NCBI GenBank assembly: GCA_045627405.1 | Contig: JAZQNP010000112.1 | Coordinates: forward strand, 1-23,076 | DNA: 23,076 nucleotides | Origin: Firm-04 sp045627405 | GTDB taxonomy: Bacteria > Bacillota > Clostridia > Oscillospirales > Ruminococcaceae | Direction of reading: 5' to 3' | Position numbers and translations under genes: made by a program | Part shown: piece by piece, positions 14,582 through 22,479 of the stretch | Position numbering within the stretch: the first letter of the stretch is position 1 | How the letters are laid out: each line of letters begins with the position of its first letter | Notes under the pieces: generated by a model | What the model was told of the DNA's origin: nothing | Database searches by the model: none | What the model saw: the letters and a program-made list of their open reading frames with translations, nothing else

Positions 14582-15805
14582 TTAAAGCTGCACGCCGTTT
14601 TGACGGAGCAGTGCGCGGGCAGTATCCACGGAATCGACACCGGTTTTATTTTTGACCGGCGCAAATTCACGGGTGCGTTCCACTTCATAGGCGAGGCAGT
14701 TCTCCTGCAAGCGCACCATATCCAGTGCCAGAGTTTCAAATTTATAAGCGTTGGGTTCTTCCGGCTGCACGGAATTGCCGTTTGCATCAAGGTACGGAAT
14801 CTTTTTGAATGCACGGTGCAGCGGCAGTTTGACATGCAGTGTTTCATCGAGCCGATCGACGCGGAACAGATAGTTGAGAATCACGCCGAAGCGGTAGGAG
14901 AGCGTGCCGTCAGGCTCCCGGCGTGTACGCATTTCCTCGGTCATTTCGTAGTATTCGACGATGGAGGGTCTGCCGTCTTCCAGACAGAGGACGCCGACCT
15001 TTTCATCCGGATTGGATTTTGCAACGACTTTCGCGCCTGAGACCATGCCGGATTGGATCACCGCACCGATGAAGCAAGGGTCAGCGATGCGTTGCAGCAC
15101 ATTGTCCACGGCAAAGACATTCAGCCATTCGACGGAACTCTCCCGAACGACTTGCAGCATACCGGTTTTCTCCATGGATGCGTACCATCCGCCGTTTCCG
15201 TTCGGCGCAGTGGAGACGGTGTTCTTGGCGGAGAGCATCAGCCTGCCGTCCGGATCGACCGTCGGAAGCTGTTCCTGCATAAAGAACCGGATGTGATCCT
15301 TGCTGTACCCAAAATAATCATGTGCGGCAAAGAACGCGCGCGTTTCGCTGTAATTGTCGGTGCTGGTCATGATAAAGAGCGGCACCCATGCGTCTGCGGC
15401 AGTTGTGACCTCCATGAGATTCTGCATCAGGCACTCAAAGATAAAGAGCTCACGGTCTACGCCGATATTGAACATTCCTTTCGGCTTATGAAAGCCGAGG
15501 CGGCTGCCCTGTCCGCCGGCGAGCAGCACAGCACCGACCTTTCCGTCCCGGATCGCCTGCAAACCGGTTTGCGTAAAGGCAGTGCGGGACTGTTCGATTT
15601 CATCGAGTGTTTTGGCATAGAGCGGAGCAAACTGTCCGCGCTTGCTTTCCGTGTTGTGTTCGTCCAGCACCGACAGATCAAGGCTGTCGATCTGCCGCAG
15701 GAGTGCAGACTGCTCTTCTGCGGACAGTTCATCCATGTGTTGAAGCAGATGTTCCTGGTGCAGTTTTGCGAGCATTTGTGATATTTTTGGTGTCATAGGT
15801 GTCAT
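14582..15805 (-). CDS. Eukaryotic-type UDP-N-acetylhexosamine pyrophosphorylase
   Basis: This enzyme should join UTP and N-acetylglucosamine (or galactosamine) 1-phosphate to give the UDP sugar used for peptidoglycan and other glycans. The 407-aa product belongs to the UDPGP/UAP family: nucleotide motif LAGGQGSRLG (95-104) with PKG (108-110), PNGNGGWY (201-208), VDN (233-235), ADPCFIG (241-247) and GAKVV..NP..KVG (257-270), then VEYYEM (283-288). These match eukaryotic UAP1/AGX proteins far better than bacterial GlmU: there is no left-handed beta-helix acetyltransferase domain. The preference for GlcNAc, GalNAc or glucose cannot be settled by eye. GGAG lies eight bases before the ATG at 15805. 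It has its own promoter and shares a terminator with ftsH. Confidence 0.88.
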   Translation of the reverse strand: MTPMTPKISQMLAKLHQEHLLQHMDELSAEEQSALLRQIDSLDLSVLDEHNTESKRGQFAPLYAKTLDEIEQSRTAFTQTGLQAIRDGKVGAVLLAGGQGSRLGFHKPKGMFNIGVDRELFIFECLMQNLMEVTTAADAWVPLFIMTSTDNYSETRAFFAAHDYFGYSKDHIRFFMQEQLPTVDPDGRLMLSAKNTVSTAPNGNGGWYASMEKTGMLQVVRESSVEWLNVFAVDNVLQRIADPCFIGAVIQSGMVSGAKVVAKSNPDEKVGVLCLEDGRPSIVEYYEMTEEMRTRREPDGTLSYRFGVILNYLFRVDRLDETLHVKLPLHRAFKKIPYLDANGNSVQPEEPNAYKFETLALDMVRLQENCLAYEVERTREFAPVKNKTGVDSVDTARALLRQNGVQL

Positions 15806-15874
15806 AGCGGATTCTCCGTTTTCCCAGGTTCAGATCTTTTTATTGTAATGCGTAAGATGCGGAAGGTTTTCTCT

Positions 15875-15903
15875 ATTATAGCACGGTGCAGCAGGAAAGT
15901 CAA
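15875..15903 (-). promoter_or_regulatory. Promoter of the UDPGP-family gene
   Basis: Read leftward, TTGACT (15903-15898) and TATAAT (15880-15875) have a 17-base spacer and an extended -10 TG. It begins nine bases beyond the Sua5 stop codon. No terminator separates the two genes, so upstream transcripts may also read through. Confidence 0.88.
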
Positions 15904-15911
15904 TGCCGCAT

Positions 15912-16973
15912 TTATTCTGGGATGATTTTTGTCTTTGGCGCAGAGTTGGGCAGCGTATCGGCATTGACAACATTGTAGCCGGCAGCACGGATCAGCCGGT
16001 TATAGACAGCAAGTCCGACGCCGTCTGTCCGCGGAGCACGGACATAAATCTGCTTCGCGCCGCGGGTGTCGAGATCGCGCAGCAGCCGGAAGAATGACGC
16101 AGCCCGCTGGGCATCGGTGTCGCCGTATGCGACTGCACAGATGCCGAGTGCAGCACATGCAGGGGCATCGGAATCGAACACCATCGCATAGACACCGTCA
16201 GCCTGTTTTTCCTGCATATACGAGAGAAAATGCGCTGAATCGCCCTGCACGAGCGTGACGGCAGCATTGGGCGCATAGTGCTTGTATTTCATGCCCGGAG
16301 ACCGCACAACGGTGTCTGCGGAGAGCTGTTCCAGCACAGCCTCATCGACAATCACCTCCGGTGCGACGGTTCTGAGCTGTTCGGGTGTGACGAATCCCGG
16401 CCGCAGAACACGAACCGTTCTGCCGTTGTCGAAGGAAATGACGGTGGATTCCACGCCGCAGAGGCAACTGCCGCCGTCAACGATTGCCGGGATGCGCCCG
16501 TCCATGTCCGCGAGCATGTGTGCCGCGGTGGTGGGACTTGGGCTGCCCGAGCGGTTGCCGGACGGTGCCGCAACCGGGACGCCTGCCTGCCGGATGATCT
16601 GCTGTGCAACCGGATGTGCGGGGAAGCGGACACCGACGGTATCAAGTCCGCCTGCCGTGATTTCGGGGATCTTGCGTGAGCGCGGCAGAATCATGGTCAG
16701 CGGACCGGGCCAGAACCGTTTGGCGAGCGCGGCAGCCAGCGGCGGAATATCCGTGACCAGCGATGCCCAGTCCGCAAGATCCGCAATATGTACGATCAGC
16801 GGATTGTCGGCAGGTCTGCCCTTTGCGGCAAAGATCGCGCGCACGGCATCTTCATTGCCTGCATCGCCGCCCAGCCCGTAGACCGTCTCTGTCGGGATGC
16901 CGACAATTTCGCCGCTGCGCAGCAGTTCTGCGGCTTCCGCGGTTTCGTCTGCGCGGAGCATTTTTGTAATCAT
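15912..16973 (-). CDS. sua5: L-threonylcarbamoyladenylate synthase, Sua5 type
   Basis: The enzyme makes threonylcarbamoyl-AMP from threonine, bicarbonate and ATP, the first step of the t6A37 modification on ANN-decoding tRNAs. The product has two domains: YrdC-like (about 5-205; PTETVYGLG at 27-35, KGRPADNPL at 51-59, RFPAHP, APSGNRSG) and, after the conserved linker SPGMKYKHYAP (225-235), a C-terminal Sua5 domain (about 236-350). At 353 aa it is the long Sua5 form and not the short TsaC. The start at 16973 forms an ATGA overlap with the stop of the preceding gene; the ATG at 16985 would sit directly on the AGGAGG site and is less likely. It is the third gene in a cluster beginning with prfA. 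Confidence 0.93.
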   Translation of the reverse strand: MITKMLRADETAEAAELLRSGEIVGIPTETVYGLGGDAGNEDAVRAIFAAKGRPADNPLIVHIADLADWASLVTDIPPLAAALAKRFWPGPLTMILPRSRKIPEITAGGLDTVGVRFPAHPVAQQIIRQAGVPVAAPSGNRSGSPSPTTAAHMLADMDGRIPAIVDGGSCLCGVESTVISFDNGRTVRVLRPGFVTPEQLRTVAPEVIVDEAVLEQLSADTVVRSPGMKYKHYAPNAAVTLVQGDSAHFLSYMQEKQADGVYAMVFDSDAPACAALGICAVAYGDTDAQRAASFFRLLRDLDTRGAKQIYVRAPRTDGVGLAVYNRLIRAAGYNVVNADTLPNSAPKTKIIPE

Positions 16974-17428
16974 ATGTCTGTGCATCCTCCTGTGCAGCTT
17001 TCTGCGTCTTCTGCGTTAGCCTGCCGCTCCCGTGCGATCAGCAGATACTGTGCGGTCAGCACGAAATTTTGCAGATCCTCTTTGCTGAGTCCTCTTGTGA
17101 AAAAGAGGTCGTCCCAGACCGGAACGGCTTTGCGGATGTCCGCGCATTCGACATGAAACCATCCCGAAGCGCGGTCAATGCCGACCAGAATACCGCCGTC
17201 CAGCGTGTACGCCGCAATGTCGGGCGAATGGCTGCCCTGTTCGGCGGCACTGTCTGTCAGCATCCGGAGAAACCGGGCAGATGTATAGCTTCTCGGCTGA
17301 TACTGTGCGCGGAAATACCGGTCGAGCTGCATGCCGTCGATGCGGTTCGGGGTGAGGCTGTCCCGATGCCGCAGCCACAGCGATTTCCACGCTGCAAGCT
17401 GCGCCTGCGTGACCTCTGATATGATCAT
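16970..17428 (-). CDS. Unknown 152-aa protein between prfA and sua5
   Basis: I do not recognise a family. The product is soluble-looking, without signal peptide or membrane segment: an N-terminal helical stretch rich in Trp, Arg and His (8-25), a middle beta-like part (about 70-95, including YTLDGGILVGID and GWFHVE) and a C-terminal helix (about 115-140), ending in a short Cys-containing tail (two Cys at 145 and 149). The gene is clearly translated in context: GAGAGGTG overlaps the prfA stop and lies eight bases before the ATG, and the stop overlaps the sua5 start. In many Firmicutes prmC, the methyltransferase that modifies the release-factor GGQ glutamine, occupies this place; this protein has no NPPY motif and is too short to be PrmC. 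A role with translation factors is suggested only by position. Confidence 0.85.
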   Translation of the reverse strand: MIISEVTQAQLAAWKSLWLRHRDSLTPNRIDGMQLDRYFRAQYQPRSYTSARFLRMLTDSAAEQGSHSPDIAAYTLDGGILVGIDRASGWFHVECADIRKAVPVWDDLFFTRGLSKEDLQNFVLTAQYLLIARERQANAEDAESCTGGCTDI

Positions 17429-17442
17429 CTGTGCATCACCTC

Positions 17443-18531
17443 TCAGCCGGCACTGTCCTTTTGCGCTGCCAGTTTTTCCGCCTGCTCCGCGGTCATCAGC
17501 GCATCAAAGACCGCATCGAGGTCGCCGTTCATGACATCTTCCAGCCGATAGAGTGAGAAACCGATCCGGTGATCGGTCAGGCGGCTCTGCGGGAAATTAT
17601 AGGTTCGGATTTTCTCGGAGCGGTCGCCCGTGCCGACCTGTGTGCGGCGTTCCGAAGCGATCTGCGCATTTTGTTCTGCCTGTGCCTTTGCGAAGAGCCG
17701 CGCACGCAGAACTGAAAGTGCGCGGTCCTTGTTTTTATATTGGCTGCGTTCGTCCTGACATTCCACGACCATGCCGGTCGGGAGGTGGGTCACACGAATG
17801 GCGGATGAGGTTTTGTTGATATGCTGTCCGCCTGCGCCGCTGGAACGGAATACGTCAATGCGCAGGTCGGCGGGATTGAGTTCGAGTTCGACTTCTCCGA
17901 CCTCTTGCAGCACGGCGACCGTCACCGTGGAAGTGTGAACTCTGCCCTGCGATTCAGTTTCCGGAACGCGCTGTACGCGGTGGACACCGCTTTCAAATTT
18001 CATTTTGGCATAAACGCATTCGCCGGTGAGGGAGAACGTGACTTCCTTGGTGCCGCCGAGTTCCGTTTCGCTGAGATTGAGTATGGTTTGTGTCCAGCCC
18101 TGCCGGTCGGCGTACATGGAATACATGCGGTGGAGAGAATGCGCAAAGAGCGCGGCTTCTTCTCCGCCCGCGCCGCTGCGGATCTCCACAATGACATTGC
18201 GCGCATCGGCTTCATCCTGCGGGAGCAGCAGCAGCCGGATCTGTTCTTCCAGTTCGAGCTGTTTTTCCTCTTCTGCGAGGCGTTCCTGCTGCGCCATATC
18301 ACGAAATTCGGGATCGGCATCGGGATCGCTGAGCAGCTCGGTGAGTGCGGCGATTTCCGCCTGACACGCCGTGTAGCTGCGGTAGGCTTCCATGACAGGC
18401 GTGAGCTGTTTATATTCTTTCATCAGAAATGCGAGCTTTTGCGGATCTGCGGCAACCGCGCCGTCTTGCAGCCGTTCCGTCAGTTCTTCGTATTTTTGTT
18501 CTGCGCGCCGGAGCTGTTCATCGAGCTGCAT
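17443..18531 (-). CDS. prfA: Peptide chain release factor 1
   Basis: RF1 recognises UAA and UAG in the ribosomal A site and triggers release of the peptide. The 362-aa length is typical. The product has the N-terminal coiled-coil domain (about 1-105), GSGAGGEEAALFA (119-130), the stop-codon tripeptide PxT as PET (190-192), which marks RF1 rather than RF2, and GGQ (234-236) in SSGAGGQHINK. The ATG at 18531 has AAGGG nine bases upstream. It is first in a leftward cluster with the unknown 152-aa gene and sua5, and has its own promoter. Confidence 0.97.
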   Translation of the reverse strand: MQLDEQLRRAEQKYEELTERLQDGAVAADPQKLAFLMKEYKQLTPVMEAYRSYTACQAEIAALTELLSDPDADPEFRDMAQQERLAEEEKQLELEEQIRLLLLPQDEADARNVIVEIRSGAGGEEAALFAHSLHRMYSMYADRQGWTQTILNLSETELGGTKEVTFSLTGECVYAKMKFESGVHRVQRVPETESQGRVHTSTVTVAVLQEVGEVELELNPADLRIDVFRSSGAGGQHINKTSSAIRVTHLPTGMVVECQDERSQYKNKDRALSVLRARLFAKAQAEQNAQIASERRTQVGTGDRSEKIRTYNFPQSRLTDHRIGFSLYRLEDVMNGDLDAVFDALMTAEQAEKLAAQKDSAG

Positions 18532-18580
18532 GGTGATTTTCCCTTCTTTCGGTTGGCATCTGAAATAACCGGTTTCTCAT

Positions 18581-18609
18581 ATTATACCGCATTTGCCTGA
18601 AAATAGCAA
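18581..18609 (-). promoter_or_regulatory. Promoter of the prfA cluster
   Basis: Read leftward, TTGCTA (18609-18604) and TATAAT (18586-18581) have a 17-base spacer. The leader to the prfA ATG would be about 43 bases. It lies just past the terminator at 18623-18649, which separates it from the gene behind. Confidence 0.78.
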
Positions 18610-18622
18610 GCACTGCGCAGAG

Positions 18623-18649
18623 AAAAACCGGCAGACCGCAGTCTGCCGG
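18623..18649 (-). terminator. Terminator of the RING-like membrane protein gene
   Basis: A perfect 9-bp stem CCGGCAGAC/GTCTGCCGG (18628-18636 with 18641-18649, loop CGCA) is followed leftward by five T (18627-18623). It starts about 17 bases beyond the stop of the gene at 18666. Confidence 0.9.
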
Positions 18650-18665
18650 CAGTTTTTGCGTGTAT

Positions 18666-19553
18666 TTAGCGGATCATCAGCATCAGTGCGATGATTGTAA
18701 AGAGCAGTGCGCCCTTGATGACCAGAGCCAGAACGATGTTGCCCGCACTGGTCCCGCCGGCGGACTGCATCTGTGCATGCAGCTCCGGATCGGAAGCAGC
18801 CGATTTTTTGATGCTGCCGATTCTGCGCACCGCGAACCGGTAGTAGAGGTAATTGGCGAAGAGGCAGCAAAAGAGCTTGAATGCCATCCAGATCATTCCT
18901 GAGAGCATGTATGCCGTTTGCAGCATTTCATCGGACATGGTAGCCCAGGGCAGGGAGATGTTGTAGTAATTGGGGTCGGTGAGATAGATGAGAATGGTCG
19001 GAATTTCGAGCAGGACATTGAGCAGCATAGAGCCGAGTGCCATGAGCCACATTTTGCGGTTTGCAAAATAGAAATCCGGAAAGAGCAGACAGATGAGATT
19101 GAGCGAGAACTTCCTGCCTGTCCGTTTCATGAAGCGGAAGAGGGGAAGATAGTAAAATCTGTTGCTGTGAACGAATTCCGCGACTTCCCCGATGGTGACA
19201 TCGCCGAGTTTTTCCTCCGGATCAAGCCCGACGAACGGATCGTCCGGATTGATCCGCACGCCGTCATAGAGCGAGGCGTTGATCATGCGGGGACCTTCTC
19301 CGCGTTCCCGTTCGGCAGCCTGTGCAGCTTCCTCTGCACGTTTTTCTTCTCTGCGCGCCGCATCGGCGGCTTTTTTTTGGTTGACCTGCCAGCTTTCCCC
19401 GCTGACATGGAGTGGGGCATTGATGCAGTGTCCCGTTTCCTTCCAGCATGCGCGGTGATACGGCGTGCCGCATTCCGGACAGGTCACAATATCGTCGGTA
19501 TCGGTAAAAACCTGTCCGCAGACCAGACAGGGCTGTCCCTGATATTCCTGCAT
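18666..19553 (-). CDS. Zinc-finger (prokaryotic RING-like) membrane protein, DUF2628-like
   Basis: The 295-aa product has an N-terminal Cys/His cluster of prokaryotic RING type: C9, C12, C25, C28, H33, C36 and C43, in the pattern CxxC..CPxCGTPYHRxCW. A charged, Ala/Glu/Arg-rich helix follows (about 58-86), then a hydrophilic region with a YYLPLFRFM segment (134-142), and hydrophobic segments at about 150-192, 212-236 and 272-294. The NRFYYLPLFRFM...PDFYFANRKMW stretch resembles DUF2628. Such proteins are common in Clostridia and of unknown function. The start at 19553 is chosen for GGAGG seven bases upstream; a longer frame to 19637 has none. The gene stands alone, with its own promoter (19641-19669) and terminator, divergent from secG. 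Confidence 0.82.
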   Translation of the reverse strand: MQEYQGQPCLVCGQVFTDTDDIVTCPECGTPYHRACWKETGHCINAPLHVSGESWQVNQKKAADAARREEKRAEEAAQAAERERGEGPRMINASLYDGVRINPDDPFVGLDPEEKLGDVTIGEVAEFVHSNRFYYLPLFRFMKRTGRKFSLNLICLLFPDFYFANRKMWLMALGSMLLNVLLEIPTILIYLTDPNYYNISLPWATMSDEMLQTAYMLSGMIWMAFKLFCCLFANYLYYRFAVRRIGSIKKSAASDPELHAQMQSAGGTSAGNIVLALVIKGALLFTIIALMLMIR

Positions 19554-19640
19554 AGTTCGCCTCCGTGTTCGATCGGGATCCGGATTGCTGCGGCATCCCC
19601 GCGCAGTCTGTCGGATCGGCAATGACTTGTGTTGCATTAT

Positions 19641-19669
19641 ATTTTACCATAAACCAAGGCAATTTACAA
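19641..19669 (-). promoter_or_regulatory. Promoter of the RING-like membrane protein gene
   Basis: Read leftward, TTGTAA (19669-19664) and TAAAAT (19646-19641) have a 17-base spacer and an extended -10 TG. Both hexamers are one to two changes from consensus. Confidence 0.7.
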
Positions 19670-19782
19670 GTGGATTTGCTGTTTTTTCATGTAATCTTCA
19701 CCATTTTCTGCCCGATTAGGAGCAGATTGCCGCAGCTTTGCCGGATTTTTGCAGGGAGAAACTGTTTTTTTGAAAAAAAGGC

Positions 19783-19811
19783 TTGCATTTTTTTGATGAA
19801 TATGCTATACT
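19783..19811 (+). promoter_or_regulatory. Promoter of secG
   Basis: TTGCAT (19783-19788) and TATACT (19806-19811) have a 17-base spacer, with an extended -10 TG one base before the -10. An A/T-rich tract lies immediately upstream and could act as an UP element. Confidence 0.82.
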
Positions 19812-19874
19812 AAGAATAATCGCTCTGTCCGCAGGGCATTCTAAACAGCATGAAAGAAAGGAACTGCGAATATC

Positions 19875-20141
19875 ATGACTATGAGTATTGTCGAACTGAT
19901 CGGCGGCATCTGCCTGCTGATCGCATGCGCACTTTTGATTCTTTTCTGCCTGATGCAGGATCAGAAGCAGGATCAGAATATGACCTCTGCGATCACCGGC
20001 GGCACATATGATTCCGCGTACAGCAAGAATGAGGGCAATACCAAGGAGGCCATTCTGAAAAGATGGACGATTTGGCTGTCGGTCATTTTCTTTGTCGCAA
20101 CACTGGTTATCACGATCATTCCCGTATACTTCGGCGAGTGA
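19875..20141 (+). CDS. secG: Preprotein translocase subunit SecG
   Basis: SecG is the small accessory subunit of the SecYEG channel. The 88-aa product has two transmembrane helices (about 6-27 and 65-84) joined by a polar loop; the loop keeps the Gln-rich start and the short T-S-A-I-T-G-G segment in the place where the family has L-S-G-A-(F/I)-G-G. Size, topology and position before rnr, as in many Firmicutes, support the call. The ATG at 19875 has AAAGGA twelve bases upstream, a rather long spacing; the ATG at 19881 would be longer still, so 19875 is preferred. Confidence 0.9.
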   Translation: MTMSIVELIGGICLLIACALLILFCLMQDQKQDQNMTSAITGGTYDSAYSKNEGNTKEAILKRWTIWLSVIFFVATLVITIIPVYFGE

Positions 20142-20166
20142 TCAGGCACAGCTGACAGGATGTCTG

Positions 20167-20202
20167 CGCCCTGTGCTCCGCTGCGGAGCATGGGGCGTTT
20201 TT
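20167..20202 (+). terminator. Terminator between secG and rnr
   Basis: A 14-bp stem with two G-U pairs (20167-20180 with 20184-20197, loop CTG) is followed by five T (20198-20202). It starts 26 bases after the secG stop. I see no good promoter in the 45 bases between it and rnr, so rnr is probably expressed by partial read-through. Confidence 0.85.
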
Positions 20203-20247
20203 CCGTTTGCGGCGGCAGATGCCGCGAACTGACAATGGGAGGATGCT

Positions 20248-22479
20248 ATGGGAAAACGGGCAAACAAGGCACAGCACCGCAGCAGCGTGAAAAAAGCTGT
20301 CCGGAGAGATGCGGCGCAGCGTCCGGCACAGGAGGACAAGCCGGTCAGTGCGGAGCAGGTGCAGCATTTTGCAAACCGCATCACGGTGTTTCTGAAAAAA
20401 GCGGGCGGGAGACCGGTCTCGCGCACAGACCTCGCAGCAAAGTGCCGGGGGCGCGGCAAGGCGGCGTATCTCCGCGCACTGAAACAGCTTACGGCAGACG
20501 GTTTGGCAGCCGAACGCGGCAGCGGATATGTCTGGGCGGAATCTGCGGGAATGTACCGCGGTGTGATCGTGCGGATGAGCCGCACATTCGGCTTTGCGAA
20601 GCGGGAAACCGACGGCAGTGAGGTGTTTGTCGGCGGGCGCGTCATGAAGGGCGCGATGCCCGGAGACACCGTGCTGCTGCGCGATCAGGCAGATGCGGAC
20701 GGCAGACCGGCTGCCGAGGTTGTGACGGTGCTGCATGAGGCAGAGGTGCAGACCGCAGGAATGCTGGTGGAAGAGCATGGCGGGATACGGTTTCTGCCCG
20801 ATCAGCTGACGGCGAGGGCCCTCGCGATTACGAATGCGGCAGACTGGGCAGGACATGCCGGCGAAAAGGTGCTGGCGACCGTGACAGTGCGCGGGGCGCG
20901 GCATTCGGAGCATCAGGTGCGTGTGGACTGCGCATTCGGGGATGCCGGCACGGCAAAGACCTGTGCGCAGGCACTTGCCGCAGTCAGCGGTGCGCCGATT
21001 GCGTTCTCCGAGGCAGTTCTGGCAGAGGCCGAGCGTCTGGCTGACCGCGGCATTACAGAACCGGATCTTGCAGGCAGAACGGATCTGCGCGGGAATGAAC
21101 CGGTCGTATTTACGATTGACGGAGCCGGCGCAAAGGATCTGGACGATGCGGTTTCGATTGAGAAGACAGAGGGCGGATACCGTCTGGGCGTGCATATTGC
21201 AGATGTTTCGCATTATGTCCGGCAGGATTCCCTGCTGGACGGCGAGGCGATTCTGCGCGGCACCAGCATATATTTTGCCGATCAGGTCATTCCGATGCTC
21301 CCGAAAGCACTGAGCAACGGCATCTGTTCACTGCATCCGGATGCAGACAGACTGACGTTTTCCGCGTTCATGGAATTGGACGAGGACGGTGCGTTGCAGC
21401 GGTATGCGTTCCAAAAAACCGTGATCTGCTCGCAGGTACAGGGTGTGTATCACGAGGTGAACGCGCTGCTGGACGGCACGGCGGAAGCGGCAGTGCAGGA
21501 GAAATATGCGGCGGTATTGCCGTCACTGCTGCTGCTGGATGAACTGCGTGAGAAGCGGCTTGCGCTGCGATCGCAGCGCGGTGCGCCCTCGCTGGAAACC
21601 GAGGAGAGTGTCTTTCTGCTGGATGAATCCGGCGTCTGCACAGACATTTTGCCGCGCAAAATCGGACGGGGCGAAGCCATCATCGAGGAGTGTATGCTGC
21701 TTGCCAATGAAGCGGCGGCGCGGCTGGCAAAGGCAAAGAACATGCCGTTTGTATACCGTGTCCATGCGCAGCCACCCGCAGAGAAGGCAGCGCGTCTTTC
21801 CGAGATGCTGGATCTGCTTCATGTGGCACACCCTGCGCTGGACGCGCCGAAGCCGAAGGATTATGCGCAGATTCTGAAAAATGCAGCGGACAGTCCGCTG
21901 AAAGCGGCAGTGCATCAGATCGTGCTGCGGAGCATGTCCAAGGCGGATTATGAAACGGAACCGATCGGACATTTCGGCTTGGCACTGGATGATTATGCAC
22001 ATTTCACGTCACCGATCCGCCGGTATCCCGATCTTGCGATTCATCGCATTTTGTCCGCATATCTGAGCGGGGAGAAGCCGGAGAAGCTGCGCGGCTTTGC
22101 AGAGGCAGCAGCCCTGGCGGGCAGCAGCACAGAACAGCGCGCCATGCAGTTGGAACGCGACTGTGACGACCGCTACCGTGCGGAATGGGCAAAGCAGCAT
22201 CTCGGGGAGATGTTTCAGGGAACAGTTTCGGGCGTGTCGGATTACGGCGTATATGTGATGCTCAGCAATACGGCAGAGGGCATGGTGCCGTTTGAGGCGT
22301 TGCCGGAGGATGAATATGTGTCCGACGGATTTTATTCCGTGCGCGGTGTGCGCAGCGGCACAGTGCTTGCGCTCGGACAGACTGTGGACGTGCAGTGTGT
22401 GCGTGCCGATGTCAACAGCGGACAGATTGACTTTGTCCCTGTCGCCGGGCAGAACACAGAGATGCTCACAGGCAGATGA
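20248..22479 (+). CDS. rnr: Ribonuclease R
   Basis: RNase R is a processive 3'-5' exonuclease that degrades structured RNA and, with tmRNA, faulty mRNA. The 743-aa product has a basic N-terminal tail (1-30), a winged-helix region (about 36-98), cold-shock OB domains (about 100-225), the RNB catalytic domain (about 280-610) and a C-terminal S1 domain (about 653-733). The metal-binding aspartates of RNB are intact: D291, D297, D299 and D300 in DGAGAKDLDD. FTSPIRRYPDL is also present. Unlike E. coli RNase R there is no long Lys-rich tail after S1. GGGAGG lies five bases before the ATG. smpB and ssrA, which often follow, are not seen here. Confidence 0.96.
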   Translation: MGKRANKAQHRSSVKKAVRRDAAQRPAQEDKPVSAEQVQHFANRITVFLKKAGGRPVSRTDLAAKCRGRGKAAYLRALKQLTADGLAAERGSGYVWAESAGMYRGVIVRMSRTFGFAKRETDGSEVFVGGRVMKGAMPGDTVLLRDQADADGRPAAEVVTVLHEAEVQTAGMLVEEHGGIRFLPDQLTARALAITNAADWAGHAGEKVLATVTVRGARHSEHQVRVDCAFGDAGTAKTCAQALAAVSGAPIAFSEAVLAEAERLADRGITEPDLAGRTDLRGNEPVVFTIDGAGAKDLDDAVSIEKTEGGYRLGVHIADVSHYVRQDSLLDGEAILRGTSIYFADQVIPMLPKALSNGICSLHPDADRLTFSAFMELDEDGALQRYAFQKTVICSQVQGVYHEVNALLDGTAEAAVQEKYAAVLPSLLLLDELREKRLALRSQRGAPSLETEESVFLLDESGVCTDILPRKIGRGEAIIEECMLLANEAAARLAKAKNMPFVYRVHAQPPAEKAARLSEMLDLLHVAHPALDAPKPKDYAQILKNAADSPLKAAVHQIVLRSMSKADYETEPIGHFGLALDDYAHFTSPIRRYPDLAIHRILSAYLSGEKPEKLRGFAEAAALAGSSTEQRAMQLERDCDDRYRAEWAKQHLGEMFQGTVSGVSDYGVYVMLSNTAEGMVPFEALPEDEYVSDGFYSVRGVRSGTVLALGQTVDVQCVRADVNSGQIDFVPVAGQNTEMLTGR

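Larger units (their letters stand above)
19554..19874. other. Divergent intergenic region between RING-like gene and secG
   Basis: No gene is visible. The region carries two divergent promoters (leftward 19641-19669, rightward 19783-19811), separated by about 115 AT-rich bases. The leftward leader is about 80 bases and the rightward leader about 57 bases. I see no riboswitch-like structure and no clear operator palindrome. Confidence 0.6.
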
